A DNA stretch of 64,000 bases from Verrucomicrobiota bacterium (GTDB lineage Bacteria; Verrucomicrobiota; Verrucomicrobiia; Opitutales; Opitutaceae), in assembly GCA_023432225.1 (NCBI GenBank), contig JAEYUW010000033.1, positions 1 through 64,000 on the forward strand. Direction: 5' to 3'. Shown here piece by piece: positions 1 through 9,197 of this stretch (its first letter is position 1; each line of letters opens with the position of its first letter). Under the pieces are notes generated by a model. That model saw nothing but the letters and a program-made list of their open reading frames with translations, was not told the DNA's origin and searched no databases. Position numbers and translations under genes: made by a program.

Positions 1-135
1 GGGCAAGCCGGGGAAAGGCGGTGACAGAAGGTGGTGGCGACGGTGTTGGGGTCGACGGAAAGCGGGCTGAAGCGCGCCCTACTTGGGGCTTGTCAGGGCG
101 CGGCGCGGGTCGTGTGTTGACGACAAAAAAATACC

Positions 136-1983
136 ATGGCCCAAGCTTACACCGAAGCCAGCATCAAGACCCTTTCCACGCTCGAACATATTCGCCTCCG
201 GCCGGGCATGTACATCGGCCGGCTGGGCAACGGGACGCACGCCGAGGACGGCATCTACGTGCTGTTGAAGGAGACGATCGATAACTCGATCGACGAGTTC
301 ACGATGGGCGCAGGCAGGAAGATCGAAGTTGAAATCGACGACGAGCGCCGTCGTATCCGCGTGCGCGACTACGGCCGCGGCATCCCGCTCGGCAAACTCG
401 TCGACTGCGTTTCCATCATCAACACCGGCGCGAAATACGACTCCGAGACTTTCCAAAAAGCCGTCGGCCTGAACGGCGTCGGCCAGAAAGCCGTCAACGC
501 CCTCGCGCTCTCCTACCGCGCGCAAGCCGTCCGCGACGGCGAGACGAAGATCGTCGAGTTCGAGCAGGGCAAACTGAAGTCGCAGTCGAAGGTCCAGAAG
601 TGCGACGAGCGCAATGGCACCATCATCGAGTTCACGCCTGACGCGCAGCTCTTCGGCACCGACTTCCGCTTCCGCACCGAGTTCATCGAGGACATGCTGT
701 GGAACTACGCGTTCCTGAACCGCGGCCTCACGCTCACGCTCAACGGCAAGCCCTTCAAATCCGAGAACGGCCTCAAGGACCTCCTCACCAAGGAACTCTC
801 CGGCGAACCGCTCTACCCGATCATCCACCTCGAAGGTGAGGACATCGAAGTCGCGTTCACGCACGGCAACCACTACGGCGAAGAGTATTGGTCGTTCGTC
901 AACGGCCAGCACACGACGATGGGCGGCACGCACCTCGCCGCGTTCCGCGAAGCGCTCGTCGAGACGATCCGCAATCACTTCAAAAAAGACTTCGACGCCG
1001 CCGACATCCGCCAGTCGATCGACGCCGCCGTCGCCGTCCGCGTGCAGGAACCGGTTTTCGAATCGCAGACGAAAACCAAACTCGGCTCCACCGACATGGG
1101 CCCGAAAGGTCCGTCGCTGAAGGAATTCGTCGGCAAGTTCATGCAGCAGTCGCTCGACGTCTACCTGCACAAGCACCGCGAAGTCGCCGAAACCATCAAG
1201 CGCAAGATCGAGGAGAACGAACACGAGCGCAAAGAACTCGCCGGCATCCGCAACATCGCCCGTGAGCGCGCGAAGAAAGCGTCGCTCCACAACAAAAAGC
1301 TCCGCGACTGCCGCCTCCACCTCGGCGACCGCAACGAGCGCGCCGAGCAGAGCACGCTCTTCATCGTCGAGGGCGACTCCGCCGCCGGCTCGCTGACGTC
1401 GTGCCGCGACGTGCAAACGCAGGCCGTGTTCGCGTTGAAGGGCAAACCGCTCAACACTTACGGCCTCTCGAAGAAAGTCATCTACGAGAACGAGGAATTT
1501 CACCTCCTCCAGTCCGCGCTGAACATCGAGGAAGGCCTCGACGGCCTGCGCTACAACCGGATCGTCATCGCCACCGACGCGGACGTCGACGGCATGCACA
1601 TTCGCCTGCTGCTGATCTCGTTTTTCCTGCAATTCTTCCCCGACGTCATCCGCCAGGGCCACCTCTTCATCCTCGAGACGCCGCTCTTCCGCGTCCGCAA
1701 CAAGAAGAAGACGATCTATTGCTACGACGAGCGCGAGAAGCAGACCGCGATCGCCGAACTCGGCGCCGGTCACGAGATCACGCGCTTCAAAGGCCTCGGC
1801 GAAATCTCCTCGAACGAGTTCAAGGACTTCATCGGCGAAAACATCCGCCTCGAGCCGGTGAACCTCAACCACCTCTACAGCTCCGAAGAGTTGCTCGCCT
1901 TCTTCATGGGCAAGAACACGCCCGAGCGGCAGGACTTCATCATCGAAAACCTCCGCGTCGAAAAAGACCTCGTCGAGGCCTGA
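136..1983 (+). CDS. parE: Type IIA DNA topoisomerase subunit B (topoisomerase IV ParE-like)
   Basis: ATPase subunit of a type IIA topoisomerase. With subunit A (13328-15502) it would pass one duplex through another to decatenate or relax DNA. The GHKL ATPase fold fills about residues 1-220 (RPGMYIG near the start, then the GVGQKAVNAL ATP-lid stretch). The transducer domain follows. The TOPRIM domain carries EGDSAAGSL (E412) and DADVDG (D481, D483, D485), which are the metal-binding residues. KGLGEISSNEF marks the C-terminal Toprim-associated region. At 615 residues it matches short ParE/GyrB proteins without the long gammaproteobacterial insert. I chose ATG 136 because the homologous N-terminus begins directly there. 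Subunit A is 11 kb away, not adjacent. Whether it acts as gyrase or topoisomerase IV cannot be settled from sequence alone. Confidence 0.95.
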   Translation: MAQAYTEASIKTLSTLEHIRLRPGMYIGRLGNGTHAEDGIYVLLKETIDNSIDEFTMGAGRKIEVEIDDERRRIRVRDYGRGIPLGKLVDCVSIINTGAKYDSETFQKAVGLNGVGQKAVNALALSYRAQAVRDGETKIVEFEQGKLKSQSKVQKCDERNGTIIEFTPDAQLFGTDFRFRTEFIEDMLWNYAFLNRGLTLTLNGKPFKSENGLKDLLTKELSGEPLYPIIHLEGEDIEVAFTHGNHYGEEYWSFVNGQHTTMGGTHLAAFREALVETIRNHFKKDFDAADIRQSIDAAVAVRVQEPVFESQTKTKLGSTDMGPKGPSLKEFVGKFMQQSLDVYLHKHREVAETIKRKIEENEHERKELAGIRNIARERAKKASLHNKKLRDCRLHLGDRNERAEQSTLFIVEGDSAAGSLTSCRDVQTQAVFALKGKPLNTYGLSKKVIYENEEFHLLQSALNIEEGLDGLRYNRIVIATDADVDGMHIRLLLISFFLQFFPDVIRQGHLFILETPLFRVRNKKKTIYCYDEREKQTAIAELGAGHEITRFKGLGEISSNEFKDFIGENIRLEPVNLNHLYSSEELLAFFMGKNTPERQDFIIENLRVEKDLVEA

Positions 1984-2141
1984 CCATTTCCCCAGTGGAG
2001 GGCGGCGCTCCGTCGCCGCCGCGAGCGTTCGCTCTCGTTCCTCATAATCTTAATCGTTCTCTCCATTCTCAGATTTTCTGAATCGGAAAGAAAGAGAACG
2101 ACCACGACCAGGAGAACATCCCCGCCGCGCGCACCGCAGCC

Positions 2142-2765
2142 ATGCCGTTCGGCTCTAGTCCGCAAAGCGCGTTGACCCGGCCCGACCCCGCGGCAGCCTC
2201 ACGCGCCGTGCCCCCTCGCCCCACGCTCCCCCGGCGGCTTCTCGCGCTCGCGCTCGCATGGCTCGCACTGAGCGCGCTCTCCCCCGCGATTTTTGCCGCC
2301 AACGACCTGATCCTTCGCATCGAAGGCAGCGGCAGCAGCCTCGCGATCCCTGGCGAGTCCACCCTCGCCAATCACGTCGGCGAGATCGACTGCACCGGTT
2401 TCAGCTGGGGCGTGCAACGCTCCTCGAGCACCGCCAACGCCAACTTCTTCACCGTCACCAAGCGCGTCGACAAGGCCTCGCCTCTCTTGATGCTCGGCGT
2501 GTTCCAAGGCACGCACTACACGCGAGCGAAGTTCTTCGTCCGCACCCAGGGCGCCAGCCCCTACGACTTCTTCGTCGTCACGATGACCGACGTCGTCGTC
2601 GTGAGCCAGTCGACCAGCGCCGCGAGCGACGGCAGCATGGTGGAGTCGATCTCGGTTAGCTTCGCCTCGATCAAGTTCAACTACCAGCAGCTGAACTCCG
2701 ACGGCACGACCAACGGCGGCGTGATTTCGGCCGGCTGGAACGTCCAGACCAACACCAAGCTCTGA
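2142..2765 (+). CDS. Exported Hcp-fold (type VI tube protein-like) protein
   Basis: The mature part (after about residue 52) follows the Hcp family pattern through its whole length: an opening beta-strand, FSWGVQRSS, FTVTKRVDKASPLLM, a Y-D-F-F-V-V-T-M-T-D-V stretch, MVESISVSFASIKFNY, and a closing GGVISAGWNVQTNTKL. Known Hcp proteins form hexameric rings of the type VI secretion tube and lack a signal peptide. This one has a clear hydrophobic export signal ending SALSPAIFA. A GTG at 2208 would give a tidier signal peptide (PRRLLALALAWLAL) and may be the true start. The stop shares a base with the ATG of the next gene (TGATG), which also opens with an Hcp-like domain. No other type VI genes are in the window, so a tube role in the periplasm or outside the cell is inference. 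Confidence 0.8.
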   Translation: MPFGSSPQSALTRPDPAAASRAVPPRPTLPRRLLALALAWLALSALSPAIFAANDLILRIEGSGSSLAIPGESTLANHVGEIDCTGFSWGVQRSSSTANANFFTVTKRVDKASPLLMLGVFQGTHYTRAKFFVRTQGASPYDFFVVTMTDVVVVSQSTSAASDGSMVESISVSFASIKFNYQQLNSDGTTNGGVISAGWNVQTNTKL

Positions 2766-4978
2766 TGCGCCCCGCCCGCCCGGCCGCACGTTTCCTGCGG
2801 CGCGTCGGCGCCCTCGCGGCTTTCGCCCTCGCGAGCCTGCCGCTGTTCGCCGCCCTCGAGGGCTTCTATCGATTCAGCGACATCGGCAATTCCACCGATG
2901 CGCGCCTCGTCAACTGGCAACCGATCACTGCTTTTTCGGCGCAATACGACCGCGCGGCCAATGCGACGAAGCCCACGGCCTCGAACCTCTTTCTCGCCAA
3001 GCGACTCGACAAACACTCGCCCACGCTCATGCAGCGCGTGTTTTCCGGTCAGACATCGCCCTCCGGCGTCATCTACCTCCGCAATGCCGGAGACTCGTTC
3101 CCCGTCTTCCTGCTCAATCTCAAGAGCTGCGTTATCACGAGCTATGACGTCTTCACCAACGCCGACGGACTCCTGACCGAGAGCATCTCCACTTCCTTCG
3201 CCTCGCTGGAAGCCAGCGTGACGCGCGCCGACTCCAGCCAGTCACTCGTGACCTCCACCACCGCGTGGAATTTCAGCACCGGCGCCCTCCTCACGAGTGC
3301 GCCGCCCACGCTCACGCTCGCCGCCCCCACGCTCACGACCAACGAGGACACGCCGGCGACGATGAGTTACACGCACTCCGACGACTACAGCGACATCGAG
3401 ACGATCACGCGCAGCGCCACGTCTTCGAATCCCGCGCTCGTCGCGCCGGGTGGCCTCGTTTTTTCCGGCACCGGTTCCAGTCGCCTGCTCACCGTGACTC
3501 CCGTCGCCAACGCCTCCGGCACCACCACGATCAGCGTCACGCTCCGCGACACCGCCGGTCTCACCACGAGCTCCAGTTTCACTCTCACGGTGAATCCCGT
3601 AAACGACGCTCCGATCGTCTCCGCCGTCGCGACACAAACCACCACCGTCGGCACGCCGCGCCCGGTCACAGTCACCCTCAGCGACGCCGACACGCTGGAC
3701 ACCGCGCTCACGCTCAGCGCCGCCAGCGACAACGCCACCGTGCTGCCCGCGAGCGGCATCGCGATCTCCGGCACCGGCGCGACCCGCACGCTCGCCCTCA
3801 CTCCCGCCGCCGCCGGCAGCGCCACCGTCACGCTGATCGCCCACGACGGCGCCGCCAACTCGACGCCAGTCACGTTCACCTTCATCGCCAACCCCGTCGG
3901 CTTCGGCATCCCCACGGACATCACACTCAGCGCAAACTCCATCGCGGAAAACTCCGCCGCGAACTCCGTCATCGGCACGCTGGGCGTCGTCGACGCCGAC
4001 AACGCCTCCGGTCACACCTACGCGCTGATCGACGATGCCGGCGGACGCTTCGCGCTCGTCGGCACCACGCTCGTCGTCGGCCACGGCACGTTGCTCGACT
4101 ACGAGGCCGACACGGCGCACGCCGTCACCGTCCGTGTCACCGATCCCGACGGCCACACGTTCTCGAAACAGCTCACGATCGCCGTCACCAACATCAACGA
4201 GCCGCCCGTCCTCGCGATCGGCTCGCTCGGCGCCGCCGCACCGGGTCGCGCGCTTCCCCTCACGACGATCACCCTCGCCGATCCCGACGCCGGCAGCGCC
4301 GATATGCGCGTCGAGTTCAGCGTGCTGCACGGCACGCTGTCGTGCGACACGACCGGGGCGCTCGCCGGCAAGGTCACCGGCAATCAAACCGCCATCCTCG
4401 TCCTCACGACTTCGCTCGCCGATCTCAACGCCGCCCTCGCGACCGGAGCGATCACTTACTCGCCTGCTGCCGGGTTCACCGGCGACGACATTCTCCAAAT
4501 CGTCTGCTCCGATCTGGGCCACACCGGTCCCGGCGGCGCGCTCACCGACACGCGTCTCGCCGCGATCGCGGTGGCGGTCGATTCGTTCGCCGCGTGGCAG
4601 GCGCTGCACTTTTCTGACGACGAACTCGTCGATCCCGCCGTCAGCGGACCGCACGCGTCGCCGCTCGCAGACGGTTTCACGAACCTCCTCAAATATGCGC
4701 TCGGCCTCGACCCGCATACCCGCGCCTTCACTGGACCGCAGTTCGACCAGACCTCCACCGACTGGACCCTCACCTACTCCCGCCCGACCTCGCGCCCCGA
4801 CCTGACCTACGCCGTGGAAATCTCCCCCAACCTCTCGACCTGGACCACTGCCGGAGTGACGCATGAATTGATCGCCAGCGATTCAAACACCGGCGTCCAA
4901 ACCTGGCGCGCGTCTTACCCGAAGAACTCCGCGCCCAGCCTGTTCGCCCGCCTCCGCGTCGAACTCACGCTCCCGTGA
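2765..4978 (+). CDS. Exported Hcp-like domain fused to cadherin/Ig-like repeats
   Basis: A signal peptide (ALAAFALASLPLFA) is followed by a second, more diverged Hcp-like domain (about 28-180: FLAKRLDKHSPTLMQRVF, then GLLTESISTSFASLEASV and TAWNFSTG). After it come Ig- or cadherin-like beta repeats. One is a bona fide cadherin-type unit near residues 380-480 (DYEADTAHAVTVRVTDPDG). Another resembles a CSPG repeat (about 490-600). The C-terminal 120 residues (LLKYALGLDP, then an immunoglobulin-like strand set ending FARLRVELTLP) match a module common at the end of verrucomicrobial exported proteins. It is translationally coupled to the preceding Hcp-like gene. A surface or extracellular structural role is likely. 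The exact function is unknown. Confidence 0.75.
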   Translation: MRPARPAARFLRRVGALAAFALASLPLFAALEGFYRFSDIGNSTDARLVNWQPITAFSAQYDRAANATKPTASNLFLAKRLDKHSPTLMQRVFSGQTSPSGVIYLRNAGDSFPVFLLNLKSCVITSYDVFTNADGLLTESISTSFASLEASVTRADSSQSLVTSTTAWNFSTGALLTSAPPTLTLAAPTLTTNEDTPATMSYTHSDDYSDIETITRSATSSNPALVAPGGLVFSGTGSSRLLTVTPVANASGTTTISVTLRDTAGLTTSSSFTLTVNPVNDAPIVSAVATQTTTVGTPRPVTVTLSDADTLDTALTLSAASDNATVLPASGIAISGTGATRTLALTPAAAGSATVTLIAHDGAANSTPVTFTFIANPVGFGIPTDITLSANSIAENSAANSVIGTLGVVDADNASGHTYALIDDAGGRFALVGTTLVVGHGTLLDYEADTAHAVTVRVTDPDGHTFSKQLTIAVTNINEPPVLAIGSLGAAAPGRALPLTTITLADPDAGSADMRVEFSVLHGTLSCDTTGALAGKVTGNQTAILVLTTSLADLNAALATGAITYSPAAGFTGDDILQIVCSDLGHTGPGGALTDTRLAAIAVAVDSFAAWQALHFSDDELVDPAVSGPHASPLADGFTNLLKYALGLDPHTRAFTGPQFDQTSTDWTLTYSRPTSRPDLTYAVEISPNLSTWTTAGVTHELIASDSNTGVQTWRASYPKNSAPSLFARLRVELTLP

Positions 4979-5004
4979 GCCAGGCAGGACGGGCCCGCCT
5001 TACC

Positions 5005-5778
5005 TTACGGCAGCAGTCCTTCGAGTCCTGCCGCGGCGAACTTGCTCCGCAATTCCGTCAGCGCGCGCCGACTCGCGCTCAGCGGCGACACCGGCACGTC
5101 GAGGTGAAACACTACCTCGTCGTCGCCCCCGCGCTCGATCTTCTTCACGCGCGCGAGATTCACGAGCACCTGCCGGTGAATGCGCACGAAGTGTGCCTCC
5201 GGCAGCGTCTCCTCCCACGACTTCAGCGTGCGCAGCACGAGCAGCGTCTGTCCGCCTTCGAGGACCAATTCCGTGTAGTTTTCCGCCGAGCGGATCGCGC
5301 AAATCGCGCGCACCGGCACGAAGCGCGTCGTGCCGTCCGTCTTCACGAACACGCGATCGTCCATCGTGAGCCGCTGCCCCGACGCGGCCACCGCCGGCGC
5401 GGGCGCGACCGCCAGCGTGCGCGTCTCGCCGAGGCGTTGCAGCGTCGCCGCCAGCCGAGCCGCCGAGACCGGTTTCAGCAGATAATCGAGCGCGTTCACC
5501 TCGAACGCGCGCAGCGCGAAGCGATCGTAGGCCGTGACGAACACGATCTGCGCGCCCGGCTTGACGCTGTCGAGCAAGTCGAAACCCGTGCCGCCGCGCA
5601 GCTGGATGTCGAGAAACACAAGATCGTAGTCCGCCTTGCCGAGCAGCGCGCGCGCATCGTTCATCGTCCCCGCCTCGCCCGCAATCTCCAGGCCCGGTGT
5701 CGCGCCGAGCAGGCGCCGCAACTCGAGCCGCGCGAGCGGTTCGTCATCGATCAAGAGAGCACGGCGTGGGGAATTCAT
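5005..5778 (-). CDS. LytTR-family response regulator
   Basis: Two-component response regulator with an N-terminal receiver and a C-terminal LytTR DNA-binding domain. The receiver has the acidic pair D11-D12, phosphoacceptor D57 in LVFLDIQL, and the conserved lysine in DYLLKPV. The LytTR domain occupies about residues 145-250 (FVRIHRQVLVNLARVKKIE is its typical core). It lies directly downstream of a His_kinase-type sensor (6005-9115) on the same strand, the usual partner for LytTR regulators. The 226-bp gap between the two genes is filled with repeats, including a 39-bp tandem array. Target genes are not evident. The exported Hcp-like pair on the opposite strand is the nearest candidate, which is inference only. 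Confidence 0.93.
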   Translation of the reverse strand: MNSPRRALLIDDEPLARLELRRLLGATPGLEIAGEAGTMNDARALLGKADYDLVFLDIQLRGGTGFDLLDSVKPGAQIVFVTAYDRFALRAFEVNALDYLLKPVSAARLAATLQRLGETRTLAVAPAPAVAASGQRLTMDDRVFVKTDGTTRFVPVRAICAIRSAENYTELVLEGGQTLLVLRTLKSWEETLPEAHFVRIHRQVLVNLARVKKIERGGDDEVVFHLDVPVSPLSASRRALTELRSKFAAAGLEGLLP

Positions 5779-5800
5779 GGATTAGTCGCGCCGTGAAAAC

Positions 5801-5985
5801 ACACCCCGGCGCTGCGCGCCCCCCCTCTCCAGAGGGGAATCGAGCCCTCGCAGCGTGTATCCCCGCCTACGACAGAGATCGCGCCCTCGCCACGCGAATC
5901 CCCGCCGACGACGGAGATCAAGCCGTCGCAGCGTGAATCCCCTCTTGAGAGGGGTGCCCGAAGGGCGGGGTGTGTAAGCGTTGCG
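5801..5985. repeat. 39-bp tandem repeats between inverted palindromic ends
   Basis: Two full units and one partial unit with a 39-bp period lie at 5842-5880, 5881-5919 and 5920-5942. Each carries CCTCGC or GTCGC, then ATCCCCGCC, then GAGATC. They are flanked by inverted copies of a palindromic sequence. The left copy contains CCCCTCTCCAGAGGGG. The right copy contains CCCCTCTTGAGAGGGG followed by TGCCCGAAGGGCGGGGTG. The block separates the sensor kinase gene from its response regulator gene. Confidence 0.85.
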
Positions 5986-6004
5986 TCACTCATAAGCACC
6001 GAGC

Positions 6005-9000
6005 CTAAACGGCCGCCACCTCGCTTCCGCTCCGCACCTTCTGCGGCAACCGCAGCCGCACGCGCACCCAGCCATCCTCCGTCACAATGTGCGGCCGGCA
6101 TTGCGGCCCATAGTAGCGTGCCAGCCGCCGCCGCAAATTTTCCAAGCCGATGTGCGTCGACTCAGGCGTCGGCACCGCACTGCCAAATTTTTCGCCAACC
6201 CACGTGCCGGTGTTCGCCACTTCGCACACGAGCACGTCGCCCTCGAGCTTGAGCGTCACCGCAACCTCCAGCACCGCGGGACTCGTTTTGCCACCGTATT
6301 TGATCGCATTCTCGATCAGCGGCAAAAACAGGAACTGCGGCACCGTCACCGCGCGCGCCGCCGGGTCGACGTAGACGCGCGTCAGCAATCCCTCCTGCCA
6401 GCGCGTGCGCTCGATATCGAGATAGGCGTGCAGCATCTCCATCTCCTCCGCGACCGTCGTCGTGCCGTCGCCGCCCCGCGTGAGCGTCCAGCGGCAGAAC
6501 TCCGACAACCGCGTCACCATCTCGCCCGCCGCCTCGGCATTCGAATAGACGAGCGCGCGGATCGAGTTGAGCGAGTTGTAGAGGAAGTGCGGGTTAAGCT
6601 GATAACGCAGCAATTCGAGCTGCGCCTTTTCCTCCGCGAGGCGCGCGGCAAGTTTCTCGTTCTGATCGAGCCGGTGCAGGCGCTCGAGCTCCGCGTTCTT
6701 GCGCGCCAGCTCCGCGGTGCGCTGGGCAATGACATCTTCGAGTCGCGTGCGCTCCCGCACGAGCCGCCGGATGCGCCAGCGCACGTAGGCGAAGATCGCG
6801 CCCGTGCCGAGGACGAGATACGCCGCCACCGCCCACAGCGACTGCCACCACGGCGCACGCACCGTAAACGGCCGCACCGCGGCCTCGGCCCAACGTCCAT
6901 CGCTCGTGCGCCCACGCGCCTCGAACACGTAGTCACCGGGGGGCAGATTCGTGAACGTCCGTTCGCCACGCGGCTCGCGCTCCACCGCGCCATCGCCGAA
7001 TCCGTGCAAGCGCGTCTCGTAAACCGCGCCCGGCTCACCAGCGAGTCCGGGGGCGCTGAAAGCGAACCGCACCGTCGTCCGCCCCGGTCCGGCCTCGACC
7101 TTCGCAGCGCCCGTCACCGCCGCGCGTTGCCCGTCGCCGAAGGAGACTTCGCGCAGCACCGTCGCGCCCAGCGGCGCGGGCGCGCGCTCGCGCCAGCGCG
7201 TCAGATCGAGGCGCAAAAACGCCGTCGGCCCCAACACCCAAAGCGCCTCGCGTCCGTCCGCCTGATCGAGAAACAACGCCGCCTTGCCGGAAATGCGCTC
7301 CATCTCCGGCAACGGCACCTGCATCCACACGCCGTCGCGCACGTAGCCGAGTTGCAACGTCGCACTGTGATCCGCCGGCCCGGCCGGCGACGCGATCATC
7401 CAGACGTCGCCGTTCGCAGCTTCCGCGATGGCGCGTGAAGTCATGGTGCCATCGGCGAATTGCCTGCCGAACGCCGCCTCCGGCACGAAGCGTTGGGTCG
7501 CGCCGTCAAATCGAAACAGCCCGCGCGGCGTGCTGAACAGCGGCGCGCCGCCGATTTCGAGCACGATGACTTTGCCGTCGCCGAGCGGCAGGCCGGCGTC
7601 GCGTCCGAGATTCTCCACGCGCGGCTGCGCCGTCGCCTCCGCCGGAAATTCCACGCGCCACACGCCCTGGTTGTCCGTGCCCAGCCAGAGGCGCCCCGCG
7701 CGGTCTTCGACGAGAGAGTTGCCGCGCACCTCGCGCAGTTGATCCACTTCCTTCCACTCGCCGTTCACGCGTTGCCAACGGATGAGCGCGCGCAACGACG
7801 CCGTGTAGGCGAGATCGTTGGACCAACGCGAAACCACGACATCGAACTGATTGGTCACATTCGACACCTTCTTCGGCGTGCCGCGCGCATCGATTTCCCA
7901 CAACCCGCCGAGCGCGGCCACGAGCAGCGTGTCGCCGGCGGGGCGCATGGCCCAAATCTTGTCATCGATCGCCGACCAGCGCTGGAAGCGCGCCAGTCCC
8001 GGCAGCGCCATCGGCGCCTCGAGCCGGTGGAGCCCGTCCGCGCCGCTCATGAGCAGGCGTCCTTGCCAACGCTGCAACGCGGGCGAAGCGTGCCGCCGCA
8101 AGCCGTTCGCCGCGCCAAACCACGTGTAGGCCGGGTGCAGCTCGACGCGACTCACGCCCCACTCCGTGCCGATCCACACCGCGTCGTGCCGATCGGGCGT
8201 GACGCTGATCGTCGCACTCGAATCGAGCCCGGCGTCTTCATTCAGCAACGCGAGAAAATTCAAATCGTGGTCCAGCACCGCCGCGCCGCCTTGCAACGTC
8301 GTGAGCACATACCGCCCGTCCTCGAGCTGCACGCCGCCGTAGAGTCGCTTGGCTTTGAAAAAATCGTCGAGCGCGTGCGGCTCGAGCGTGAGCTTGCGGC
8401 CGTCCCAGCGCGCGAGTCCGACGACGGCGCCGCGCGCGCCTTCGAGGCCCATCAACCAGCCGCCACGCGGATGCGGCACGGCGAAATGCGGGAAGTAGTC
8501 GCCGAGCTTGTCCGCGGGATCGCCGAGCTGTTGCCATTGCCCGCCCTCGACGGGTTTGAACCAGCCGCGTGTGAGGGCGACGAGCAGATGATCGCCGAGC
8601 CAGAACGACAGCACGATGCCGCTCTCGCCCGTCGGCCAGTAATCGAACTTCCCGTCGCGCCAGCGCAGCAGCGCGGTGTTGCCCTGAAACCACATGCCCT
8701 GCGGCGTCACGTGCACCTGCCACAGCGTGCCGAGATCGCCGGCCTCCTTCGGCACCAGCGCGCGCAGCGAGGTGAAGATGCATCGGCCATCCGCTCCGCG
8801 GTCGATGCGGCCGAGTTCGTTCACGCCGGCCACCCACACCGTGCCCGCCTCGTCGATCGCCACGCCGCGCACGTGCGCCGCATTCGGCACCGGAATCTGC
8901 CGCCAGGTCTGGCCGTCGTATTCGAGCACGCGGTCAAAGTTGCCGAACAACAGCGTGCCATCGGGTGCGCAGACGCCGGTCCACACCTGATTCAGGCCGC

Positions 9001-9115
9001 CGTTCACGCGCGGCGGAAAATTCCGCACCAACGGCAGGCCTTGCTCGAATTCCGCCGCGCCCGCGCTGGCGACCAGGCAGACGAGCCAGAGAAGGAATGC
9101 GGAGGCGGGGCGCAC
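6005..9115 (-). CDS. Propeller-type sensor histidine kinase (LytS-like His_kinase core)
   Basis: Membrane sensor kinase for the LytTR regulator downstream. A signal peptide (FLLWLVCLVASAGA) leads into a long periplasmic region (about 30-690) of two-component-regulator propeller repeats. A Y_Y_Y-type beta-sandwich follows (about 690-750, ending LPPGDYVFEARG). One transmembrane helix lies near 757-780, with a coiled coil up to about 835. The kinase core has QLNPHFLYNSLNSIR with phospho-acceptor H843 and a C-terminal HATPase (FLPLIENAIKYG). I chose GTG 9115 because it starts just before the signal peptide. Longer starts would run into the upstream HAF gene and add non-homologous residues. The propeller architecture is known from polysaccharide-sensing kinases, but the ligand here is unknown. 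Confidence 0.9.
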   Translation of the reverse strand: MRPASAFLLWLVCLVASAGAAEFEQGLPLVRNFPPRVNGGLNQVWTGVCAPDGTLLFGNFDRVLEYDGQTWRQIPVPNAAHVRGVAIDEAGTVWVAGVNELGRIDRGADGRCIFTSLRALVPKEAGDLGTLWQVHVTPQGMWFQGNTALLRWRDGKFDYWPTGESGIVLSFWLGDHLLVALTRGWFKPVEGGQWQQLGDPADKLGDYFPHFAVPHPRGGWLMGLEGARGAVVGLARWDGRKLTLEPHALDDFFKAKRLYGGVQLEDGRYVLTTLQGGAAVLDHDLNFLALLNEDAGLDSSATISVTPDRHDAVWIGTEWGVSRVELHPAYTWFGAANGLRRHASPALQRWQGRLLMSGADGLHRLEAPMALPGLARFQRWSAIDDKIWAMRPAGDTLLVAALGGLWEIDARGTPKKVSNVTNQFDVVVSRWSNDLAYTASLRALIRWQRVNGEWKEVDQLREVRGNSLVEDRAGRLWLGTDNQGVWRVEFPAEATAQPRVENLGRDAGLPLGDGKVIVLEIGGAPLFSTPRGLFRFDGATQRFVPEAAFGRQFADGTMTSRAIAEAANGDVWMIASPAGPADHSATLQLGYVRDGVWMQVPLPEMERISGKAALFLDQADGREALWVLGPTAFLRLDLTRWRERAPAPLGATVLREVSFGDGQRAAVTGAAKVEAGPGRTTVRFAFSAPGLAGEPGAVYETRLHGFGDGAVEREPRGERTFTNLPPGDYVFEARGRTSDGRWAEAAVRPFTVRAPWWQSLWAVAAYLVLGTGAIFAYVRWRIRRLVRERTRLEDVIAQRTAELARKNAELERLHRLDQNEKLAARLAEEKAQLELLRYQLNPHFLYNSLNSIRALVYSNAEAAGEMVTRLSEFCRWTLTRGGDGTTTVAEEMEMLHAYLDIERTRWQEGLLTRVYVDPAARAVTVPQFLFLPLIENAIKYGGKTSPAVLEVAVTLKLEGDVLVCEVANTGTWVGEKFGSAVPTPESTHIGLENLRRRLARYYGPQCRPHIVTEDGWVRVRLRLPQKVRSGSEVAAV

Positions 9116-9157
9116 GGGCGTGAGAAAAGGAGAACCGCGCGCGAGCGCGAGCCGGTT

Positions 9158-9194
9158 CGCGCCGCCGTCCCGGACGCTCCGGGACGGCGGCGCG
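9158..9194 (-). terminator. Strong GC hairpin between HAF-repeat gene and sensor kinase
   Basis: A perfect 16-bp stem (9158-9173 against 9179-9194) encloses a 5-nt loop. No T-run follows on the minus strand, so it is not a textbook intrinsic terminator. It lies just after the HAF-repeat gene and 43 bases before the kinase start. It could attenuate read-through or protect the upstream mRNA end. Confidence 0.6.
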
Positions 9195-9197
9195 TGC

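Noticed and set aside
79..1872. A 597-residue minus-strand frame opposite parE
   Set aside because: It is antisense to a gene with all Toprim motifs, and its composition is Glu/Val/Arg-biased as expected for a shadow.
2142..4978. Type VI secretion locus
   Set aside because: Only the Hcp-like fold is present. No TssB/C sheath, VgrG, ClpV or membrane complex genes occur in the window, and both proteins have export signals.
5842..5942. CRISPR array
   Set aside because: The 39-bp repeats are contiguous with no spacers, and no cas genes are present.
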